A DNA stretch of 64,000 nucleotides from Rhizobium sp. (GTDB taxonomy: Bacteria; Pseudomonadota; Alphaproteobacteria; Rhizobiales; Rhizobiaceae). The DNA is taken from contig PEKW01000003.1 in assembly GCA_002796995.1 (NCBI GenBank), forward strand, positions 226,876 to 290,875, given 5' to 3'. A program made the translations under genes and the position numbers. Position 1 is the first letter of the stretch, and each line of letters begins with the position of its first letter. Positions 60,301 to 64,000 of the stretch are shown piece after piece. The notes beneath the pieces are model-generated. The model did no database searches. It had not been told where the DNA came from and saw nothing but the letters and a program-made list of their open reading frames with translations.

Positions 60301-60448
60301 GGCTCTCGACGGTCGACGCCTCGGCCTCCGCCTCGAGCTGTTTCACCCAGTCGGAGACACTGCCGGAGAGGGGCGCGCCTTCGAACGATGCCTGGGGAGC
60401 CTCCTCGAAACCTGAGGGGGCGGCGGGATTTTTCGGTGTCTTGGCCAT
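57332..60448 (-). CDS. uvrB: UvrABC system protein B with long terminal extensions
   Basis: A 1038-residue UvrB, against about 670 in E. coli. The N-terminal about 178 residues are an added low-complexity segment (ATG 60448, [13 protein letters not shown]). The conserved part runs from [16 protein letters not shown] with Walker [10 protein letters not shown], the beta-hairpin [12 protein letters not shown] and helicase motifs, to a UVR motif at about 806-834. The last 200 residues are variable and include two stretches encoded by type B palindromic repeats. It damages-scans DNA in nucleotide excision repair; the core should be fully active. Confidence 0.95.
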   Translation of the reverse strand: MAKTPKNPAAPSGFEEAPQASFEGAPLSGSVSDWVKQLEAEAEASTVESQRELASKAGKHRKKIEIEARKHSEQVALAKTLTKSGAKAAGPSASRSSRGTSMGGSSDPKTRAAAGLNPVAGMDVSLEDAGTLAPGAVTATVEALSSLIESGNPLFKDGKIWTPHRPARPDKSEGGIPIRMVSDYQPAGDQPTAIKDLVEGLANDDRTQVLLGVTGSGKTFTMAKVIEATQRPAVILAPNKTLAAQLYSEFKNFFPDNAVEYFVSYYDYYQPEAYVPRSDTFIEKESSINEQIDRMRHAATRAILERDDCIIVASVSCIYGIGSVETYTAMTFQMTVGDRLDQRQLLADLVAQQYKRQDINFVRGSFRVRGDTIEIFPAHLEDAAWRISMFGDEIDAITEFDPLTGKKTGDMKSVKIYANSHYVTPRPTLNGAIKSIKEELKQRLAELEKGGRLLEAQRLEQRTRYDIEMLEATGSCAGIENYSRYLTGRRPGEPPPTLFEYIPDNALLFIDESHVSVSQIGGMYRGDFRRKATLAEYGFRLPSCLDNRPLRFEEWDAMRPQTVAVSATPGNWEMEQAGGVFAEQVIRPTGLIDPPVEIRPAKSQVDDVLGEIRETALKGYRTLVTVLTKRMAEDLTEYLHEQGVRVRYMHSDIDTLERIEIIRDLRLGAFDVLVGINLLREGLDIPECGFVAILDADKEGFLRSETSLIQTIGRAARNVDGKVILYADQVTGSMQRAMDETARRREKQTAYNIEHGITPESVKAHISDILDSVYERDHVRADISGVAGKGFADGGHLVGGNLQAHLNALEKQMRDAAANLDFEAAARLRDEIKRLKAVELAAMDDPMAKDEARQLERGGEPRISLSGRSKTGRPRDANLPLEGGGRAERAGGGDPSTVAHPTPDLRSDPPPQGEGDSASPSYFAKPTLDDMGPGTDMPTPASRSLFRQNSLDEMTVGRTEKPVPGKLPQKPKTEPDRGPISPLEGEMSPKATEGGVSRPAADDPRPIIRAKPGAGSYEDPGDQKRKTRTKGKTGRPGR
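57464..57511. repeat. Type B palindrome inside uvrB (in frame)
   Basis: A type B unit with middle palindrome GTCGCCTTCGGCGAC and the stem CTCCCCCTCAAGGGGGGAG, inserted in the uvrB 3' part and translated as about 16 residues ([15 protein letters not shown]). Its intergenic relative is at 12043-12088. Confidence 0.75.
57703..57818. repeat. Composite palindrome inside uvrB (in frame)
   Basis: A 116-bp composite with stems CTCCCCTTGAGGGGGAG and CTCCCCCCTCAAGGGGGAG at its ends and GGACCGCAGGTCC inside, translated in frame as about 39 residues of Pro/Gly/Glu-rich sequence ([31 protein letters not shown]). Such in-frame palindromes in coding sequence resemble the palindromic elements described in Rickettsia genes. 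Confidence 0.72.
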
Positions 60449-60716
60449 GCGGCGAATATGGCGAGAGTCAGGGCGAAAGGAAAGGGGCGGCCGGTAAGAA
60501 TGAGAACAAAAAAGCAACTGCGGTGATGCTGCTGACGGAAACTGTCAGGGGTGAAAGGACTTGCGCGCGGTCAGCGTCGTGCGCCCGCGCCCGCAACGGC
60601 CGCGCTGCCGCCCGGTGCCTTCGCCGCGCCGGCTGCCTTGCCGCAGACACGGCCGATGCTAGGATGCCTGGCCGGCACGTGGCAGGGGATGGAGGCCGGC
60701 GGACCGGGAGGTTTGC
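60449..60716. other. Intergenic region upstream of uvrB, no gene seen
   Basis: Divergent promoter space between uvrB and the DUF3137 gene. An AT-richer part around 60490-60540 is the likely uvrB promoter region; no clear -35/-10 pair is named. Confidence 0.4.
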
Positions 60717-61655
60717 ATGGCGGAGACCGCGCTGGACAGACTGATGCCCGGACCCGACGCGCTGGCGCGCATCAGGGCCGAGATCGACGACTACAATGCC
60801 GAGCGGCCGCGGGTGGCGCGGCAGGCGCGGATGCGGCTGGCGGCCTCTTTCGCCGGCTGGGCGCTGGTCTCGGCGGCGGTCTGCTGGCCGCTCGTGGCCG
60901 GAGGCTACAGCCGCCTGTTCGGCCTGGCCTGCGTCGCCATGCTGTTCGGCGGCTACGTCCTCTACGATCGGGCGATCGTGGCGCGTGACGGTTTTCGCCA
61001 GGCCCTGCGCGACCGCCTGCTCCCCTCGCTCTTCGGTTTCGTCGACGAGCTGCGCTACAGCCATGCCGGCTCCCCGCGCTTCCTGGAGCGAATGCCGGGC
61101 AACGAATTCCTGCGCCGCACCGACAGCCGTCACCGCGACATGCTGTCGGGCAGCCATGACGGCTTTGCCTTCACCCTGTGCGAGACGGAGTTGTCGGTCG
61201 GCAGGGGCAGCAAGCGCGAGGTGACCTTCGACGGCGTGATCGTCGCCTTCCAGCAGCACAACGGCTTTCCCGGCACGCTGCTGGCGGCAAAGCGGCCGGG
61301 GCGGCTGGCGAAAGCGATCCGCGACCTGTTCGACGACGGGCGCCTCACGGAGGTCAGGAGTGATGACGAAAGCATCGATGCGAGCCATGAATTCCGCACC
61401 GACAATCCGCAGGCGGCCGGACCGCGCGTCGCGGCGATGGCCAAGGCGCTCGACTACCTCGCCGATGTCTGGCCGGAGGGCGTGGTCCGCATCGCGCTTC
61501 GCCACAAGGACGGTTTCCTGCTGGTGCCGACGAAGAAGGACTTCTTCGAGCTGCCGCCGATCGGCGTGCCGCTCGACCTCGAGCGCCATGTGCAGCCGAT
61601 GATCGCGGACCTGATGACGCTGCTGGCCACCGCGCGGCTGGTCAGCCGCATATAA
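60717..61655 (+). CDS. DUF3137-family membrane protein
   Basis: A 312-residue protein with two hydrophobic helices at about residues 42-62 and 66-88 and a soluble C-terminal region containing the DUF3137 signature (GFAFTLCETELSVGRGSKR, then FDGVIVAFQQH). The family has no known function. GACCGGGAGGTTTGC precedes the ATG. Confidence 0.83.
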   Translation: MAETALDRLMPGPDALARIRAEIDDYNAERPRVARQARMRLAASFAGWALVSAAVCWPLVAGGYSRLFGLACVAMLFGGYVLYDRAIVARDGFRQALRDRLLPSLFGFVDELRYSHAGSPRFLERMPGNEFLRRTDSRHRDMLSGSHDGFAFTLCETELSVGRGSKREVTFDGVIVAFQQHNGFPGTLLAAKRPGRLAKAIRDLFDDGRLTEVRSDDESIDASHEFRTDNPQAAGPRVAAMAKALDYLADVWPEGVVRIALRHKDGFLLVPTKKDFFELPPIGVPLDLERHVQPMIADLMTLLATARLVSRI

Positions 61656-61668
61656 CGGGTGAAACGCC

Positions 61669-63669
61669 TCAGGCGACAGCCTTGCGCACGTCCTTGGTCT
61701 CGCCGTGGCGGGCGATCCAGGCGACCAGGCTTTCGACCGGCATCGGTCGGGCGAAGTGGTAGCCCTGGGCGATGCGGCAGCCAAGCGCTTCGAGCACTGC
61801 GGCGTCCTGTTCGGTTTCGACGCCTTCGACGACGATGTCGAGCTTGAGGGCATTGCCGAGGCCGACCAGCGCGGCGATCAGGTCCTGGTTGGCGCGCGAG
61901 TCCGCCACGCCCTTGGCAAAGCTGCGGTCGATCTTCAGCCGGTCGACCTTGAGGCTGATCAGATAGGCCAGCGACGAGTGGCCCATGCCGAAATCGTCGA
62001 CGGCCAGCTTGTAGCCGGCATTCTCCAGCCGCTTCAGCTGATAGCCGGCGCCCTCGGTGTCGAGGATCGCCTCCTCGGTGATCTCGATCTCGAGGCGGGC
62101 CGGATTGATGCCATGCTGCGAGGTGACGAGTTCGAGCATGTCGGCGACGGAATAGAGGGCGAATTCGCGCGGCGAGACATTGAGCGCGACGGTGACGTCC
62201 TCCAGGTCGAGCGCCGGCAGGCGGCTCAGCAGACGGCAGACGGCGGCGGCGACATGGGCGGTCAGCGACTCCGCCAGATGCAGCGACTGCGCCGCAGCGA
62301 CGATTTCCGGCGGCGACACGAAGCCGAGCTGCGGGTGGTGCCAGCGCACCAGCGCTTCGAAGCCGGCAATGGCTCCGGTTTCGAGATCGACCTGCGGCTG
62401 GAACCAGGTCTCGACCCCGCCGCCGCGAATGGCGGCTTCGAGATCCTGCTCGATCAGGCGCTGGCGGTCGGCGAGCGCCTTGAGGCCCGGATCGAATTCG
62501 CGGATCTGCCGGCGGCCCTTGCCCTTGGCGTCGTAGAGCGCCATGTCGGCGGAGGCCAGCAGTTCGTCGGCGCTGGTGGCGTGGTCGGGGAAGGTGGCCA
62601 GGCCCATGCTGAGCGCGATGACCGACTGGCTGCCGCCGAATGAGATGGGCGCGAGGCTTTCCTGCAGCAGGGCCTCCGCATGGTCGCGGCAACGCCAGCG
62701 GGCGTTCGGGCCGGACACGATGATGGCGAATTCGTCGCCTCCGAGGCGGGCGATCAGCCCGTCGTCGCGCACGGTGGCGCTCAGGCGTTCGCCGACGGCG
62801 CGCAACAGCGCGTCGCCGGCGCTGTGGCCGAGCGTGTCGTTGATCTGCTTGAAGCGGTCGAGGTCGATCAGCAGCAGCGCGACTTCGCCGCCGATGGTCT
62901 TTTCCCGGGCGATGTCGCCGAGAAGGCGACCGTTGAAGTGCATGCGGTTGGCGAGGCCGGTGATCGTGTCGCGATTGGCAAGCACTTCCAGGCGGCGGTT
63001 CTTCTGGTGGATCGCGTCATTGGCGGCCTCCAGCGATTCCGCCAGCGTTGTCGCCTCCAGCTTGGCGAGCTCGTTGCTGACGAAGACACGTTCGGCGGTC
63101 AGGTTGCTCTGTACCATGACGACCATCAGGCCGAGCACATCGAGGGCCATGATCGCCGACGAGGAATCGCCGACATAGGACAGCCAGGCGACGATCGACA
63201 GCAGGATCGGCACGGCAAACGCCATCGACATCTGCGAATAGCCGATGCCGCGGATCATCGAGCCGGCGGAAATGCCGACCATGATCAGGCTGATCGTGGC
63301 ATCCTTGCCGGCGGCGCTGAAATCGGGAACGCAGAAGGGCAGGGACGCCCAGAGCAGACCGGTGATCAATGCGCCGAGGGACATGACGCGCAGTGCGTAG
63401 TCGGGGTCGGTCTCGATATAGTTGAAGCGCACGAGACGGTGGGCGGAGAAGGCGCGGTAGGCGGCTGAAAGAACGGTTGCCGAAAGCCAGGCGGCGACGG
63501 GCGTGGACATGCCATAGCCGAGCACGACGATCAGGGCGGCCGAAAGGGAGATTGCGATGTTGAAGGACAGGGTCGAGCGGAGCCCGTTGACGATATGCGC
63601 CGCCTGCGCCCGTCTCGTGGCGGACAGCAATTCGGTGGTTGGGGGAATTGCTTGCTGATTCAAATGCAA
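61669..63669 (-). CDS. Bifunctional GGDEF-EAL diguanylate cyclase/phosphodiesterase
   Basis: A membrane signalling protein with five to six N-terminal helices, a GGDEF domain (LGGDEFAIIV) and an EAL domain (GFEALVRW, NVSPREF, EITEEAI, DDFGMGHSS, KIDRSF, EGVET). Both active sites look intact, so it could make or degrade cyclic di-GMP. The start is uncertain: a TTG at 63669 (M-H-L-N-Q-Q) is chosen as the boundary of compact coding sequence; the open frame runs further to 63966 but that part is low-complexity with an AT-rich stretch. Confidence 0.88.
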   Translation of the reverse strand: MHLNQQAIPPTTELLSATRRAQAAHIVNGLRSTLSFNIAISLSAALIVVLGYGMSTPVAAWLSATVLSAAYRAFSAHRLVRFNYIETDPDYALRVMSLGALITGLLWASLPFCVPDFSAAGKDATISLIMVGISAGSMIRGIGYSQMSMAFAVPILLSIVAWLSYVGDSSSAIMALDVLGLMVVMVQSNLTAERVFVSNELAKLEATTLAESLEAANDAIHQKNRRLEVLANRDTITGLANRMHFNGRLLGDIAREKTIGGEVALLLIDLDRFKQINDTLGHSAGDALLRAVGERLSATVRDDGLIARLGGDEFAIIVSGPNARWRCRDHAEALLQESLAPISFGGSQSVIALSMGLATFPDHATSADELLASADMALYDAKGKGRRQIREFDPGLKALADRQRLIEQDLEAAIRGGGVETWFQPQVDLETGAIAGFEALVRWHHPQLGFVSPPEIVAAAQSLHLAESLTAHVAAAVCRLLSRLPALDLEDVTVALNVSPREFALYSVADMLELVTSQHGINPARLEIEITEEAILDTEGAGYQLKRLENAGYKLAVDDFGMGHSSLAYLISLKVDRLKIDRSFAKGVADSRANQDLIAALVGLGNALKLDIVVEGVETEQDAAVLEALGCRIAQGYHFARPMPVESLVAWIARHGETKDVRKAVA

Positions 63670-64000
63670 TATCCGATTGAAAATCGCTTCTTTGGAAAAA
63701 CGGCTGTGATCCCTAGCCTGCAGGCTCGCATGATTCTGATAAAATTCATTTAACGCCTGTTGGCGATGAGCGGCATCGCCGCTTTTGCCGGGATTCGTGC
63801 GCACTTGGGGTTGCAATCGCGGGTGACAGCGGGCGTGCTGGCCCGCGGGCCGATTGCTGCAGGGCCGGCTCTTGCGGCATGGTTTGACGATCGTCAGCAG
63901 ATTCGTTATCGACGCCGCCCGATCGGCCGCGCCCGAGTCAGGCAGATTTCCCGCCAACAATCCCAAGGAATACCGATGCCGACCTTTAGCCCCGCCGCCG
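63670..64000. other. Window end, upstream of the GGDEF-EAL gene
   Basis: About 330 bp that may contain the promoter of the GGDEF-EAL gene or its N-terminal extension. No other gene is supported before the window ends. Confidence 0.4.

Overview
The window looks like a chromosome segment of a Rhizobiales alphaproteobacterium, most likely a member of the Rhizobiaceae. The evidence is the high GC content, the gene families (UvrB with long N- and C-terminal extensions, DUF1489, DUF1345, DUF599, GFA proteins, glutathione-dependent formaldehyde oxidation) and dense short palindromic intergenic repeats of the rhizobial mosaic-element kind. No species assignment is possible from the sequence alone.

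Region 1 (1-13.8 kb) is a carbohydrate catabolic locus. A LacI-type regulator is divergent from a CUT1 ABC importer (binding protein, two permeases, ATPase), a GH2 beta-mannosidase-like enzyme, a TIM-barrel sugar isomerase/epimerase, a Gfo/Idh/MocA dehydrogenase, an aldo/keto reductase and a GH43 beta-xylosidase-like enzyme. Together they would import and dismantle a plant hemicellulose-type oligosaccharide. Palindromic repeats sit in four of the operon's intergenic gaps.

Region 2 (13.9-31.5 kb) is mostly housekeeping. It holds glutathione-dependent formaldehyde detoxification (frmA and fghA, with three unrelated genes between them), a GNAT, an unusual SRPBCC-M50 protease fusion, a DMT exporter, lipB, tRNA-Leu(GAG), a BON protein, a peptide-deformylase homologue lacking two of three metal ligands, mgtE, a MerR regulator with a palindromic operator, membrane proteins, a possible 33-residue membrane peptide, sdaA, DUF1489 and a GFA protein.

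Region 3 (31.58-49.62 kb) is an 18-kb integrated element bounded by a perfect 33-bp direct repeat lying inside dusA. The native dusA 5' end is stranded at the left, while the right copy has a replacement start supplied by the element. The element carries a tyrosine integrase, an AlpA-like regulator, a Toprim primase and a RepA-like ATPase, a coupled head-gene operon ending in an HK97 prohead protease, a truncated tape measure, a tailspike, a tRNA-Arg(UCU)-like gene, and several cargo genes on the opposite strand from the structural genes. I see no terminase, portal or major capsid, so it is either a deleted prophage or a satellite (PICI-like) element.

Region 4 (49.6-64 kb) has dusA, a cold-shock protein, a J-domain protein and a repeat-rich stretch. 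Embedded in that stretch is an AT-richer two-gene HEPN + P-loop ATPase cassette (53.70-55.69 kb), the best candidate here for an undescribed defence system. After it come a periplasmic protein, uvrB carrying two palindromic repeats in frame in its C-terminal tail, a DUF3137 protein and a GGDEF-EAL protein.
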